This document shows, piece by piece, positions 43,506 to 53,466 of a stretch of DNA of 64,000 nt. Both the position numbers and the translations under genes were made by a program. Origin of the DNA: Rhizobium sp. Root1212 (GTDB taxonomy: Bacteria; Pseudomonadota; Alphaproteobacteria; Rhizobiales; Rhizobiaceae); the NCBI RefSeq assembly GCF_001424985.1, contig NZ_LMDA01000007.1:1-64000 (forward strand), in the 5' to 3' direction. The notes under the pieces were generated by a model. It had not been told where the DNA came from, ran no database searches, and was given only the letters and a program-made list of their open reading frames with translations. Positions within the stretch are counted from its first letter, which is position 1. Each line of letters starts with the position of its first letter.

Positions 43506-45593
43506 TCATTCATAGCTCAATGCCTCTGAAATTTCATTCCGCAGCTTTTTGATTGCGCGCTTCTTCGCCGGTGTGGTCTCAAACAAATTGAGAACTCGTT
43601 CGATTGCCTCGTCTGCCTCGCTTTGACGACGAGCGCTTGCATTGACTGCGGCCCTGAAATCCGGCTTCCCATCTGATGGCGTCAGCTCTTTGCTGCTACT
43701 TTTTAGGTTTCCTCCGTTTGGCATCCTGATCGAGGCCGCGACGTGAGCGAGGGGGGCCTTCAGCGCAAACTTTTCGCCTGGTGCCACCTTGCTCGGCGCG
43801 ACCTGGTTTGATGGATACGGGTCTGTGTGCTCTACCACCACCTCCGGAGTTCTTGTCATCCGGTGTTGTTCATCGGTTGCGGCTATTGGCAACCAAGCCC
43901 GCTTCATCAGCTCGTTATCCGCATAGTAAAAATTGCGAAGGCCGAATATGGGTTGCTGATTTCGCAACTTGATGATGCAGCGTGTCTCGTTCATCGATCC
44001 CAGTTCGTCCGGCCGCATGAGCGGGCGCGTCGCCGTCCTGTGCGACATGGTTGCCCCCTTGCGATCAAACAGCGTGGTCCCTGTCGAAACTGCCTTGTCA
44101 ACAGTGACCTCTTTGCGCTCACCAAGCAGCTGCGAGACATAACGCTGATCCTCAGGATCCTGGGCCCCGAGGAAGATTTGGGCGCGGGCGGAGTTGACCA
44201 GCGTTTGTCGACCTTCGCGCGTGTAGACGTTGTCGATGGATCGGAGCGATTGGACGAAGAACCAGCATGGTATGCCGTAGCCGCCGAGAACAGTCGCGAC
44301 GGTGAGAGCATTCTCCAGCTTTCCGAGGTTCTGAAACTCATCGAGCAGCACCAACACACGGCGCTCGCCGCGCGTCATCATGGTGCGCGACATGTATTCC
44401 ATGAACTGGACCATTAGCACGTTGAAGATTGGACCGATGGAGGCAACCTGCTGGATCCGGAAGTCCAAATACAGGCTCATGTTCTCACGCCGCATCGCGC
44501 GGATGTCGAAGGTCGATCGCGCAGTCGCCCGCAGAATTCGATTGTTTTTAAACGGCCGGACGGCTGCAGCAAGCGAGCCGTAGACCCCGTCGAACTGTTT
44601 GCCCGCCATAACCGCAAAGCGCGCAATCGTCGTGTAGGTGAAGGAACTGATCCATTCGGCGCGAAGCTCCGGATTGGCAACCTCCTCCAGCCATTGGCGC
44701 AACGGCTGGTCACCGCCTTCCACGACATTGAGCACCGTTCCGAGGTTCTTCTCGTTGTCGGCGATGTCAGGGTTTTCCAGGACCCAGGAGGTGACGCCGG
44801 CAAACAGCGCCCGTGCGTCGGAAATCCAGTAAGCGTCGCCCTTCGGCGTTGGAAGAAGAGCGGTGGCGATCGAATTTATATCGATGTCACGCTGATCGGG
44901 ATCGATGGCAACGAAGTCGAGGGGATTGTAGCATTCCGTATCGCCATTCTCGTCGGCTGGCGAAAAGCGCAACACGCGGGAGATTTTCGAGCGGTAGCCG
45001 GCCGTCGCCTCATAGGTTTCGCCACGCATATCGAGAACGACGATGCTGTCTGGCCAGAGCAGGCAATTGGGAACGATCAGGGAGGCGCCCTTGCCGGAGC
45101 GCGGCGGGCCGATGACGAAGCCGCCGACGTCATCACCATCGATCCAAAGCTTTTTGCCGCCGAACAGCTTTGGTTTCGTCAGCCGCCGCCTGCCGGAACC
45201 ACGCTGGGTGAAGCCACCGGGAACTTTGATAAGGTTGCCGCCGATCCTGCCGACGAACACGCCACCAGTGCGCGTGAGACCAAGGGCACGAGCCTCCATC
45301 GTGCCGAGGAAGCGTGCGTCAGTGGATCTCTTTTTCCCGGTCAAGAGCGTGATCAGCATCGCGGCGCCGGCGACAAGGCCAGTAACGGCTGCGATTGCTG
45401 GCCGATGCCATGCACCAGCATAGAGATCAAGACGTGCCGCTTTGTACGAAGCTAGAAGGTCGTCTTGCAGGGCCTGAAGCATCCAAGTCGAATTGTCGAA
45501 AGTGTAATAGAGGCCAGCATAGGCAAGCGACGCCACAAACGCCGCCGTTGCTACGGCGATGAGACCACCGAAAAGCAGTAGGGCCGGGTTCAT
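43506..45593 (-). CDS. virD4: VirD4/TraG type IV coupling protein
   Basis: A 695-aa coupling protein that brings the relaxase-DNA complex to the secretion channel. Two N-terminal membrane helices (about 5-30 and 64-84) precede Walker A IGPPRSGKG (161-169). RRVLVLLDEFQNLG is the Walker B region. The C-terminal 100 residues are polar. It is the last gene of the virB operon, overlapping virB11 by ATGA. The distal part is not fully alignable by eye. Confidence 0.93.
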   Translation of the reverse strand: MNPALLLFGGLIAVATAAFVASLAYAGLYYTFDNSTWMLQALQDDLLASYKAARLDLYAGAWHRPAIAAVTGLVAGAAMLITLLTGKKRSTDARFLGTMEARALGLTRTGGVFVGRIGGNLIKVPGGFTQRGSGRRRLTKPKLFGGKKLWIDGDDVGGFVIGPPRSGKGASLIVPNCLLWPDSIVVLDMRGETYEATAGYRSKISRVLRFSPADENGDTECYNPLDFVAIDPDQRDIDINSIATALLPTPKGDAYWISDARALFAGVTSWVLENPDIADNEKNLGTVLNVVEGGDQPLRQWLEEVANPELRAEWISSFTYTTIARFAVMAGKQFDGVYGSLAAAVRPFKNNRILRATARSTFDIRAMRRENMSLYLDFRIQQVASIGPIFNVLMVQFMEYMSRTMMTRGERRVLVLLDEFQNLGKLENALTVATVLGGYGIPCWFFVQSLRSIDNVYTREGRQTLVNSARAQIFLGAQDPEDQRYVSQLLGERKEVTVDKAVSTGTTLFDRKGATMSHRTATRPLMRPDELGSMNETRCIIKLRNQQPIFGLRNFYYADNELMKRAWLPIAATDEQHRMTRTPEVVVEHTDPYPSNQVAPSKVAPGEKFALKAPLAHVAASIRMPNGGNLKSSSKELTPSDGKPDFRAAVNASARRQSEADEAIERVLNLFETTPAKKRAIKKLRNEISEALSYE

Positions 45594-46588
45594 AGCGCGT
45601 CTGCCTTGGTGAATACGATCTCCGATACCACGCGGCGTCCGTCCGTCAAGCGCGCGAGCTGAACCACGATCGGAATGACCTCCTTTAGGTAGTCGATGAT
45701 CTCCTGTTTTTTGAGGTCCATGCCGCTTTGCATGACCATCAGCGCCAGGCGCTCATAGGCCGATCGACCGGAATTTGCGTGCACTGTCGTGAGCGAGCCG
45801 GGATGGCCCGTGTTGATCGCCTGTAGAAAGGAGAAGGCTTCCGCACCGCGAAGCTCCCCAAGCATCAGACGGTCGGGACGCATGCGCAGCGAGGCTTCGA
45901 GAAGTTGCTGTTGGGTCACCTTGGCGCGGCCCTGGTCGCCTTTGGAGGCGAGCAGGGCGACCGTGTTCGGTGTGATCGGCTTCAGTTCGCGGGTATCCTC
46001 GATCGTGACAATGCGTTCTTCTTCCGGGATTTCCTTCAAAAGCGCGTTGAGAAAGGTGGTCTTGCCGGTAGAGGTGCCGCCGGAAACAACGATGGAGACC
46101 CGCAAGCGCACGGCTGCCCGAAGGAATTCCATGGCATCGACATCGCCTTGCATCATAGCGGCAAGCTCTTCTTCGGCGGCCGAGAGCGAAAGCTGGCGCC
46201 CGACGCGCGTGTGCTCGAAAGCGCCGCGCTGCTGATAAACGTCGAGGCCGATGTCATGAATGACCTGCTTGCGGATGGAGAGGGCGCCGCCCTCTGGTGC
46301 TGCCGGCGGTAGCACGCATTGGAAACGCTCCCCGGCTGGCAGCGATGCGGAGAGGATCGGGTGCTCGTCATTGACGACCTGGTTGGTGGAACCCGCGACC
46401 CGCTCGCTCAAAGTCCGTATCCATTCAGCCGTGAACTGAGCGTCCTCCACCCGTTCCATGCTGCTCACCCCAACGCGCTCGATAAACAGCTCTCCGGGGC
46501 GATTGACCGAGATTTCGGAAACGCGGTCGTCCGAGAGAAAGGGCTTTAGCCGTTCAAGGGTTTTTTCGAGAAACGGGAACGCGCTCAT
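45590..46588 (-). CDS. virB11: VirB11 secretion ATPase
   Basis: A 332-aa hexameric ATPase at the cytoplasmic face. SGGTSTGKTTF holds Walker A (170-177), ERIVTIEDTRELK is the Asp box, LRMRPDRLMLGELRG the Walker B area and TGHPGSLTTVHAN the His box. All the family motifs are present. It overlaps virB10 and virD4 by ATGA, so translation is coupled. Confidence 0.95.
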   Translation of the reverse strand: MSAFPFLEKTLERLKPFLSDDRVSEISVNRPGELFIERVGVSSMERVEDAQFTAEWIRTLSERVAGSTNQVVNDEHPILSASLPAGERFQCVLPPAAPEGGALSIRKQVIHDIGLDVYQQRGAFEHTRVGRQLSLSAAEEELAAMMQGDVDAMEFLRAAVRLRVSIVVSGGTSTGKTTFLNALLKEIPEEERIVTIEDTRELKPITPNTVALLASKGDQGRAKVTQQQLLEASLRMRPDRLMLGELRGAEAFSFLQAINTGHPGSLTTVHANSGRSAYERLALMVMQSGMDLKKQEIIDYLKEVIPIVVQLARLTDGRRVVSEIVFTKADAL

Positions 46589-48009
46589 TTGTAGGCCGGC
46601 GCGATCGGGTAATAAGGCGTGGGGTCGACATCCCGGCGGATCTGCCCACCGCGCTTCAGGCGCATCATCTCCTGCCGGACGGGATCAGCATAGAAGTCGG
46701 AGAAGTCGAGATCACGCCTGAGATACACGATCACCGGCTCCCCCTGAGCAACGTAGATCGTTGGCGGAATTTTCGAGCTTTCCTTAAACGCTTCGTTGGC
46801 GATCTCCTGGAGGATGGATGAGGATTTTTCGGTCGCAATGGCGCGCGCCTCCGCGGCTGTTTGGCTGGGTTCGGTGGTCACCGTCGTGACAGCGCCAGTG
46901 ACTGGATCGACGGTGGAGATCGAGCGCGCACTGTTGGTCGGGGTCTGGCCGAGGGCGGAAACGTATTCCGCAGCACCACCGATCACCGAGAGCATGATCG
47001 CAGAACCAAACCGCTCCCAGAAATGCGTGTCGATCTCGCCGGTCAGGCCACCGCGACCAAGCCGGTCGGCGCCGGGCGAAGCGATCTCGACCGACAGTCC
47101 GTCGGAGCGGATCACCCGCGACCAAACGACGAAGATCCGCTTTTGGCCGCGCGCCAGCCCGGACTTGTACTCCCCGATCAGGCGAGAGCCTTTTGGGATC
47201 AGGATGCGTCCGCCGTCGAGCGAGCGCACGTCTTCGCGCACAACGGCCCGTACCATGCCGGGAAGGTCAGTATTGATAGCTGTTTCCAAGAAACCGCGGA
47301 TCATCGTGCCCTGCGCAACGAGTGCGTCGGTGCGGTCAAAGCGGGTCGCCTTGACGATGCCAGCCGTCTGCTTCTCCGATTGAGCCAAGAACGCCTTGTT
47401 CGCGTCGGTTTCGGCCCCTGGCACGGTCACGAGCTGGCCATCATCAGCGATGGTCACCGACTGGTCGCTCCCGGCTAAACTCTCACTGTTTGACCCATCG
47501 ACAATGATCTGCTCCGAACGCAACCGCTCCCAGCGGGCTTTTTCTTCGTCCTCGCGCCGCTTGGCTTCCAGTTGCGCCAGCCGCTCGTCTTCTTCCGCGC
47601 GTCGGCGTGCCTCTTCCATCCGGCGCCGCTCTTCCTCGGCCAGGCGGCGAGCTTCCTCGATCTGTCGCAGTTTTTCCAGGTCTTCACCTTGGTTGACCGT
47701 GACATCAACTGTCGCAGCATCCACTGGCTTTTTCTCCTCGACCATAGGGATCTGCACGAGGTTGGGATCGGCTGCCTGTTTGACCGGCTCCTCCGGGAAA
47801 TTACGAATGCTGGTATTCGATGTTTCGAAGGTTTCGGTTGCGCCCTCGTTGAGGCCGGGGTTCTGAGGACCCGTCGGCCAGTTGACGTAGGCGAGCACGC
47901 CCGCACCGACGACGAGGAGGAGCGGAAGCGCCAGCTTGCCGAGACGGCCGTTGCGGGTGCTGGCGACACTGCTTTGACCATCGAGGTGGTCGAAATCGAT
48001 CCTACTCAT
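46585..48009 (-). CDS. virB10: VirB10 channel scaffold
   Basis: A 474-aa inner-to-outer-membrane scaffold. One membrane helix ([17 protein letters not shown], about 27-43) is followed by a strongly charged coiled-coil ([20 protein letters not shown]) and the conserved C-terminal part: [36 protein letters not shown] and [17 protein letters not shown]. It overlaps virB9 and virB11 by ATGA. Confidence 0.95.
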   Translation of the reverse strand: MSRIDFDHLDGQSSVASTRNGRLGKLALPLLLVVGAGVLAYVNWPTGPQNPGLNEGATETFETSNTSIRNFPEEPVKQAADPNLVQIPMVEEKKPVDAATVDVTVNQGEDLEKLRQIEEARRLAEEERRRMEEARRRAEEDERLAQLEAKRREDEEKARWERLRSEQIIVDGSNSESLAGSDQSVTIADDGQLVTVPGAETDANKAFLAQSEKQTAGIVKATRFDRTDALVAQGTMIRGFLETAINTDLPGMVRAVVREDVRSLDGGRILIPKGSRLIGEYKSGLARGQKRIFVVWSRVIRSDGLSVEIASPGADRLGRGGLTGEIDTHFWERFGSAIMLSVIGGAAEYVSALGQTPTNSARSISTVDPVTGAVTTVTTEPSQTAAEARAIATEKSSSILQEIANEAFKESSKIPPTIYVAQGEPVIVYLRRDLDFSDFYADPVRQEMMRLKRGGQIRRDVDPTPYYPIAPAYK

Positions 48010-48788
48010 CGCTGGCTGCCCTCCTTGGGGTCAAGGTTCTTCGGACCATAGGCATCCTCGACAAGATCGAAGGACCGGCGGTTGGCCTGCCGGTTATAGA
48101 GGCACAGCCATTTGTCGCCGGCGCGTAGCGTGAATTGGGCGGAGATCTTGTCGACCACGACGTATTTACCTTGGGTGCGCAGGTTGACGAGCGACTCCTG
48201 ACGCTTGCCTTCGACAACGAAGATCGCCAGGATTTCATCCGGAAACTCTAGGTACATGTGGGTGCCGTCGTCGAAGGCGACGCGCGGCTTCAGGCTGGTG
48301 TCGCCCCGGAAGACATAGTCGTAGTTGAGCCGGCTCGGATCGAGGCCTTTCAGCAGTGGATCCTTGGCACTATCCTGGGCAGCCGCCAGAAGGCGGGCGT
48401 TCACGTCTTCGTCGGGATATTTGAAGCGCACCTGGAACGCAGCTCTGAGATCGGCGGCGGCCGAGCCTTTCAAAAGAAGAGCATAGACCCGCTGGTTGGT
48501 GACGATGTTGACGTTGGTCTCGGCGTTTTCGCGCAGCGGTTTGACGAAGAGGATGCTGGATCCCTTCTTCGGCACGATAGACCAGCTGGCCGTGTCGCCA
48601 GCCGAAATCGTCTCGATCACCTCAGAGCTCCCAAGCTGAATCATCGTAGACACACCGAGCCCGGCGGGAACGGTAACGACGGCATTATTGTTGAACGTGA
48701 TGTAGCGGATGCGAGGATCGGCGGCCGCCAAGGGTTTTGCCATGATCAGCAGTGACAGAGCGCCGAGGAGGAAACGGGATTTCTGCAT
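48006..48788 (-). CDS. virB9: VirB9 outer-membrane core protein
   Basis: A 260-aa protein with a signal peptide ([16 protein letters not shown]). [48 protein letters not shown] and the C-terminal [23 protein letters not shown] are typical. It forms the outer core with VirB7 and VirB10. It shares TGATG with the end of virB8. Confidence 0.94.
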   Translation of the reverse strand: MQKSRFLLGALSLLIMAKPLAAADPRIRYITFNNNAVVTVPAGLGVSTMIQLGSSEVIETISAGDTASWSIVPKKGSSILFVKPLRENAETNVNIVTNQRVYALLLKGSAAADLRAAFQVRFKYPDEDVNARLLAAAQDSAKDPLLKGLDPSRLNYDYVFRGDTSLKPRVAFDDGTHMYLEFPDEILAIFVVEGKRQESLVNLRTQGKYVVVDKISAQFTLRAGDKWLCLYNRQANRRSFDLVEDAYGPKNLDPKEGSQR

Positions 48789-49522
48789 CAGCGTGCCGCC
48801 TTATCAGCCGGCAGGACTTCCGGAAGTGACTCCTGGTCGCGCCGATACTCGACGACCTGGAAACCGAGCGGGTTGTCGAAGCGATATTCGTTCTTCAGTG
48901 GCGCGGTCGTGTAGCGGAAGCGGACAACAGAGACCCAGTGCTCGCGCCGCAATGTATTGTCGCGGCGCGTTTCCGTCGAAAAGCGCACTGTCGCCGTCGA
49001 TGCATTGAGAAACGACACCGACTTGATCGTCACGGCGATGCGCGTGTCTCGGCCGAGCACCTTATCCCTCGACTGCGGGTTCGATGGCTCGAATTCGTGG
49101 CGCAGGTCGACCGAGGCCTGTGCCGTCGAATAAAGCTGGGCAAGGTCGTAATTATCCTTCAGTCCTCGCGGATCATAGGTTTCGCGCGCCCTGATGTAGC
49201 GGACGATGTTGGCGGTCTTGATCGCATCGTTCTCCGAAAGCTTGCTCTCATCCAGCGAGCGTGCGACCTCAACGAAACCAGTGGTCTTGTCGGCCACCAC
49301 CACGACGGCCTCGAATTGTTTTAGCGGAACGAGGAGATTGAGGGCCGATAGACTGAGCAGCGTCGAGACGCTCGCGATCGTCGCGACCGTCCATGCGATT
49401 TTGCGCGATCGGCGTTCCTTGCGATAGAGTTCCGCCTCCCACGATGCACCCGCATGCCAATAGGTGCTCAGCTCCAGGTGAGGGGTGTTGGGGTGCTGTT
49501 CAGTCGTGTCTGCGTTGGCCAT
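48788..49522 (-). CDS. virB8: VirB8 assembly factor
   Basis: A 244-aa inner-membrane protein. One membrane helix ([25 protein letters not shown], about 43-67) is followed by the periplasmic NTF2-like domain ([59 protein letters not shown]). It nucleates the mating-pair machinery. ATG 49522 follows GGAAGC and is preferred to a TTG four codons upstream. A copy of the AT-rich operator is 33 bp before it, so an internal promoter is possible here. Confidence 0.92.
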   Translation of the reverse strand: MANADTTEQHPNTPHLELSTYWHAGASWEAELYRKERRSRKIAWTVATIASVSTLLSLSALNLLVPLKQFEAVVVVADKTTGFVEVARSLDESKLSENDAIKTANIVRYIRARETYDPRGLKDNYDLAQLYSTAQASVDLRHEFEPSNPQSRDKVLGRDTRIAVTIKSVSFLNASTATVRFSTETRRDNTLRREHWVSVVRFRYTTAPLKNEYRFDNPLGFQVVEYRRDQESLPEVLPADKAAR

Positions 49523-49554
49523 ATCTGCTTCCAATGCGCCGCTTTCGCGGCGTG

Positions 49555-49570
49555 ATAAATTATATTTAAT
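49555..49570 (-). promoter_or_regulatory. AT-rich near-palindromic operator, copy 5
   Basis: ATAAATTATATTTAAT on the + strand, matching 15 of 16 bases of the copy at 13107-13122. It is 33 bp before virB8 and suggests an internal promoter for virB8-virD4. Confidence 0.6.
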
Positions 49571-49696
49571 TCTAAGGGCGTGGAGAGGCCCAGAACGATT
49601 TCCCGGCGTCGTTACGGGCGTGATCGTCGGCTAGAAAATCAGCGTCGCTAGCTCAAAAAGCTGCTCTTGTCCCGACGGGGTTGCATAGTTCGAAAC

Positions 49697-50068
49697 TTAG
49701 CTGCACCACCGCATCAGCGTTCTCTCGGACGCGGAATTGGAGAAATAGAAGCTCCTGTCGTCCTTCACCTCGATCCGGACCGTATCGCGATCGCCGTCCG
49801 CTTTGTCTGCCCCAGCCTCAATCCAGAGGACATCAAGCACGTAGGAAGCGCCGTCCTTTTTGGCCGATGTCACTGTCCCGGTGGTTTTATTGGCGGCGAT
49901 ACTCTTATCCTCGATATAGATAAAGGCGGCCGCTGCTGTGTTGCAGCCGCCTTCGGCAGGGGCATAAGCGCCAGTCATTACCGGAACGATCGAGCTTTTT
50001 GACTGCGCCATCGCCATGGTGGGAAACAGCATGCCGAACATTAGGAGCGCTGCGAAAGTCTTATTCAT
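49697..50068 (-). CDS. Small exported hypothetical protein in the virB operon
   Basis: A 123-aa protein with a signal peptide (ALLMFGMLFPTMAMAQ). The mature part (SSIVPVMTGAYAPAEGGCNTAAAAFIYIED and RDTVRIEVKDDRSFYFSN) has two or three cysteines. I do not recognise it. Its position between virB6 and virB8 is where virB7-like or exclusion proteins are often found, so a mating-related periplasmic role is possible. The start at 50068 gives the normal signal peptide. Confidence 0.6.
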   Translation of the reverse strand: MNKTFAALLMFGMLFPTMAMAQSKSSIVPVMTGAYAPAEGGCNTAAAAFIYIEDKSIAANKTTGTVTSAKKDGASYVLDVLWIEAGADKADGDRDTVRIEVKDDRSFYFSNSASERTLMRWCS

Positions 50069-50083
50069 CAGGATCTCCATGGC

Positions 50084-50317
50084 TCAAAAGCCAAACATTC
50101 CGGGTAGGCCGTGGAGGTAGCTCGTACCAAAGCCGTAAAGTTCGATGGAATATTCCGCGAACGGTTTGAAGAAAATGACAGCGCCAAGGAACAGCAAGTA
50201 GCCGAGGCCACCGCGAGGCTTAGCACCGGAGCGATCAGCCTCAGCTAATTCTTCGTTGAGGCGGTTCTGCTCATCTATGGCGGCGAAACGCCGACGATCG
50301 TCTTGCCAAGGGTGCAT
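50084..50317 (-). CDS. Small membrane protein in the virB operon
   Basis: A 77-aa protein. A charged N-terminal half (HPWQDDRRRFAAIDEQNRLNEELAEADRSG) precedes one hydrophobic helix (YLLFLGAVIFFKPFAEY). I do not recognise the family. It starts 54 bp after virB6 ends and has an AT-rich operator-like site just upstream, so it may start a sub-operon. A role in conjugation is inferred from context. Confidence 0.5.
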   Translation of the reverse strand: MHPWQDDRRRFAAIDEQNRLNEELAEADRSGAKPRGGLGYLLFLGAVIFFKPFAEYSIELYGFGTSYLHGLPGMFGF

Positions 50318-50332
50318 AGTATGCTCCTTCCG

Positions 50333-50348
50333 AATAACTATATTTATC
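50333..50348 (-). promoter_or_regulatory. AT-rich transfer-regulon element, copy 6 (weak)
   Basis: AATAACTATATTTATC keeps the TATA core and 12 of 16 bases of the consensus. It is 16 bp before the small membrane protein start. Confidence 0.35.
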
Positions 50349-50371
50349 AAACACATTGCTGGGACGACACC

Positions 50372-51391
50372 CTAAAGCTGCCCATTTTTTTCGGTTTCCC
50401 TCTGAATCGCTCGAGCCCGGGCTGCTTGCACATCGGTCGGCGTTCGGCGACTTCGAAGGCCAGACCGCATAATTCGGGCCCGTCCGCTGACCTGTTGTTC
50501 GGCTAGCGCCAGCGATCGCCGCCCTCCAATAAACGCTGTATCACCTTGTCCCAGCATCGTGCCTCCCACGATGGCTGCTGCGAAGGACGGAATAAATCTG
50601 AACACCACGATACCGAGGAGGCAGACAATCACGAATGGCGCCACGTAGGATAGCTTGCTCTCCGTAGCCGTATTATTGGCCGTGTTAATTGCGAGCTCAA
50701 TAAGTTGGTAGAGGAAGGCCAGAAACGACATCATCAGCGTCTGCGTCACCATCAGGTTGACCATCAGCAGCAACCAACCGTCTGTGAATCGGAAGGTCCA
50801 GCGGTACAGCGCAAGAATGATGAACACCGGCGCCAGCGCCAACGTGATGAACAGCATTAGCTTGGCGGCAAGGATCGCGGCAGCCGCGACCGCAATGAAG
50901 ATCATCGCGACGACGAAGACCACGGCGCCAATCAGAGCGCCAACATATTCGAAGGTGCCGGTCGCTACCTGCTCATAGACTTTGCCCGCCGTTTCAAACA
51001 CCGCATCGAGAATTTTAACAACGCCGGTCGTATCGTTGGTTCCCCCGTCGAGGATCCCGCCTGAACCTGCAATCGACTCCATGATTGTGTCGGAGATGAG
51101 GTTCGGCACTGCTTGCACAAGCTGGTAGAGCGTGGCGGAAAAGGCGTCCCAGTTGGTCGCCATGTAATAGATGAAGAAGGCGCGCCCGAGTCGCCAAGCC
51201 GCTTCCGGCACCGAAAATCCGTCCCGGCCGGCAAGAATCATGTAGCCCCACCAGATGACATAGAGTGTCAGCATCGACCCGAACAGGACGGTGACTTGAA
51301 GGGCCAAGCCTTCATAGGCGTTCGAGATAAAGGTCTCGCCGATATTGTCGAGCTTCTCGAAGATGTCCGAAATGATCGTGGTCGCCGCCAT
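50372..51391 (-). CDS. virB6: VirB6 inner-membrane channel protein
   Basis: A 339-aa polytopic protein. At least five long hydrophobic segments are visible (TVLFGSMLTLYVIWWGYMIL, VGALIGAVVFVVAMIFIAVA, LMLFITLALAPVFIILALY, LMVNLMVTQTLMMSFLAFLY and FVIVCLLGIVVFRF). This is the VirB6/TrbL pattern, forming the inner-membrane part of the channel. It starts 4 bp after the virB7-like gene. Confidence 0.9.
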   Translation of the reverse strand: MAATTIISDIFEKLDNIGETFISNAYEGLALQVTVLFGSMLTLYVIWWGYMILAGRDGFSVPEAAWRLGRAFFIYYMATNWDAFSATLYQLVQAVPNLISDTIMESIAGSGGILDGGTNDTTGVVKILDAVFETAGKVYEQVATGTFEYVGALIGAVVFVVAMIFIAVAAAAILAAKLMLFITLALAPVFIILALYRWTFRFTDGWLLLMVNLMVTQTLMMSFLAFLYQLIELAINTANNTATESKLSYVAPFVIVCLLGIVVFRFIPSFAAAIVGGTMLGQGDTAFIGGRRSLALAEQQVSGRARIMRSGLRSRRTPTDVQAARARAIQRETEKNGQL

Positions 51392-51395
51392 CTCG

Positions 51396-51569
51396 TCATT
51401 CCTTCAGGACGGACGTAAACACGTCATTGACCGGAAGGGCAGGGCCACACAAGTCGTCGGCCGGCCCATATCCGGAGATCGGCGGGCAGGGGGCTTTCTT
51501 CTCGCCCTTTGTCTGGCAGCCGGCAACGAAGGCCAGCCCGACCAGCATTGTCATCACGAGCAATCGCAT
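51396..51569 (-). CDS. VirB7-like lipoprotein, short gene
   Basis: A 57-aa lipoprotein: VGLAFVAGCQ is a lipobox with the lipidated Cys at residue 18. The mature part is rich in Pro and Gly and holds two more cysteines (APCPP and DLCGP). VirB7 is a short outer-membrane lipoprotein that stabilises VirB9; TrwH-like proteins are similar. It sits between virB5 and virB6, with 4-6 bp gaps. The identification rests on the lipobox, size and place. Confidence 0.6.
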   Translation of the reverse strand: MRLLVMTMLVGLAFVAGCQTKGEKKAPCPPISGYGPADDLCGPALPVNDVFTSVLKE

Positions 51570-51575
51570 GCGGTC

Positions 51576-52292
51576 TCACTTGAACGGGTTGATGTCTTTG
51601 TATTGCAGCATCTTGGCGGTCTCAGACTGCTGCGTCAGTCGCATCTGCATCTCGGTATTGAGAGCCGAGACCGCGCCGTTCGAAACGCCGATCAACTCAT
51701 TGATGGTGCGCGCCGTCTCCAGCTGCATGCGGGTATTGGCGTCGACCGAGCCCTTCACGTCTTCGGATGAGCCGATCTGGCCAGTTGCTGATTGGAGCGA
51801 CTGTTCCCTCTTGGAGATCCCTTGCGTCGCCTGCTGCGTCAGTGCCGAGAGCAGCGTGACGGTGTTCACAGCTCCGGAGAAGGCACTGTTCATCGCGCCC
51901 GCATCGTCGCCGTCAACGATTGCCTTCACCTGTTTGACGAGCTGAAGGCCGTTGATTAACGTCGCCGCGATATTCTGGGAGTTGGCGTCGAGGCCGCCAA
52001 AGGACAGGGTTCCACCGTTCATGATTGATGAGAAGGACGGTGCTGCGGAAACTGACATATTGCCGCTTAGGCCGGTCGAGGAAATGCCCATCGACCCGTC
52101 GCGGCTGCCGGAGAGGGCGCCAAGGATCGCCTTGGTCTTTTCCAGGATGTCGGTGTTGGTGTTCATGATTTTGCCGGTGTTTTCGGCATTCTTTCTGGCG
52201 ATCGTCAGGTTGGCATTGTCGATGACCGGAACGTCGGCAAAAGCCGGCGTCGAGACGGCAAGTACGGCGGCTAACGCAAATATCGTTCTCAT
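51576..52292 (-). CDS. virB5: VirB5 minor pilin
   Basis: A 238-aa exported protein. After a signal peptide (TIFALAAVLAVSTPAFA) the mature start is DVPVIDNANL. The long helical body has GISKREQSLQSATGQIGSSEDVKGSVDANTRMQLETARTINELIGV and ends MQMRLTQQSETAKMLQYKDINPF, both typical of VirB5/TraC. It caps the pilus. ATG 52292 follows AAGAGG. Confidence 0.88.
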   Translation of the reverse strand: MRTIFALAAVLAVSTPAFADVPVIDNANLTIARKNAENTGKIMNTNTDILEKTKAILGALSGSRDGSMGISSTGLSGNMSVSAAPSFSSIMNGGTLSFGGLDANSQNIAATLINGLQLVKQVKAIVDGDDAGAMNSAFSGAVNTVTLLSALTQQATQGISKREQSLQSATGQIGSSEDVKGSVDANTRMQLETARTINELIGVSNGAVSALNTEMQMRLTQQSETAKMLQYKDINPFK

Positions 52293-52302
52293 AAAAACCT
52301 CT

Positions 52303-53466
52303 TTAATCGGCCGCTTCGGCGGCGTTCTGGATGGACAGAAGATTGTCGGCAATCGCGCTGTCGGAATTGCCAGACGATTGAACCGATGTTTCACCTTCGG
52401 CTCCAGCGACGACAGCGCAGCGTGGCCAGTCGGCGCGCCGCACCTTCATCTGATCGAGAATGACGGGATCGCAGCTATAAGGATTGACGTTAGGATCGGA
52501 CTTCATGGCCTTGGCGGTCTCAGAGGTCTTTAACAGGTTCATCTGCAGCCGCGCCTGCAACAGCTCATTGAAGAGGTTACGTGCGGTCATCAGGTTGTTC
52601 AGCAGCTCGGCATTGACGGCGCGTGCTTGCGTGTTGTCATCCCAGGCATCTTGGTAGATTTCCGAAGCGCCGACCGATGACGACAGGGCATCGATCCGTC
52701 GCCCGGCTTCCTGCACGCGGGCAGAGCTCCTATCGATCCCGGAGATCGCCCTGTCGACGGAGCCAGCGGCGGCACGATTGGCGTTGCGCGTGGCCTCGGA
52801 TCCGTAGTCGACAGTGGACTTGTAGGATGGCGAAGAGATCTCCTCGATATTGGAGCCGCCAGCATAAGCGTTGAACCATCCATGGTTCCGACCGACCTTG
52901 CCGGCCCAGTTCTTCTGTTCTGCCGCAGTCGAGCCATTGTACCAGGAGGCAAGGCAGGCATAGTCTGTCGTCCCGCACTTGTTGACACCGAGACCCAGAT
53001 ATTTGACGCCGCCCTCGATATTCTCCTCGTTGATATCGCGGTCGAAACCCATGCCCTTGCCGGTGCGTTTCGTCAGCTGCATCACGCCCTTGACACCGGT
53101 CGGTGAGCCTGAGCAGGTAGAAATCCCGGACTCCGCATGCGCGACAGACAGCGCCAGGCCGACGGGAACATTGTATTTGTCGGCATAGTGCTTGATCAGC
53201 TCGACATTGCTGGTGTCTTCATTCACTGCCTGCGCCGGCGATCGATACAAACGCCGGTTCTTTTCCTTCTGCGAGATGTTGCAGCTGGTGACGGTCTGCT
53301 CCTCGAGCTGGTCGTCCTGCGTGTCTTTGTCGGTTGCCGAATGGCTTTCTTCCTCGGAGCGCTTTTTCTTCGCGTCGTCATCGATCACAGGAACATCCGC
53401 CCAGGCAGACAGCGGTGGCGCAAGGGTTAGCCCTGCGGAGAGCAAAAGAAGAATGGCTTTATGCAT
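52303..53466 (-). CDS. Lytic transglycosylase fused to a VirB5-like tail
   Basis: A 387-aa exported protein. After the signal peptide (mature start DVPVIDDDAKK) there is a charged stretch, then an SLT domain: HYADKYNVPVGLALSVAHAESG with the catalytic Glu (E112), GVMQLTKRTG and ACLASWYNG. The rest is helical and ends TSETAKAMKSDPNVNPYSC, similar to the VirB5 end. The gene is between virB4 and virB5 and overlaps virB4 by 8 bp. It looks like a VirB5 paralogue that gained a muramidase domain. A second, ordinary virB1 is at the head of the operon. Confidence 0.75.
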   Translation of the reverse strand: MHKAILLLLSAGLTLAPPLSAWADVPVIDDDAKKKRSEEESHSATDKDTQDDQLEEQTVTSCNISQKEKNRRLYRSPAQAVNEDTSNVELIKHYADKYNVPVGLALSVAHAESGISTCSGSPTGVKGVMQLTKRTGKGMGFDRDINEENIEGGVKYLGLGVNKCGTTDYACLASWYNGSTAAEQKNWAGKVGRNHGWFNAYAGGSNIEEISSPSYKSTVDYGSEATRNANRAAAGSVDRAISGIDRSSARVQEAGRRIDALSSSVGASEIYQDAWDDNTQARAVNAELLNNLMTARNLFNELLQARLQMNLLKTSETAKAMKSDPNVNPYSCDPVILDQMKVRRADWPRCAVVAGAEGETSVQSSGNSDSAIADNLLSIQNAAEAAD

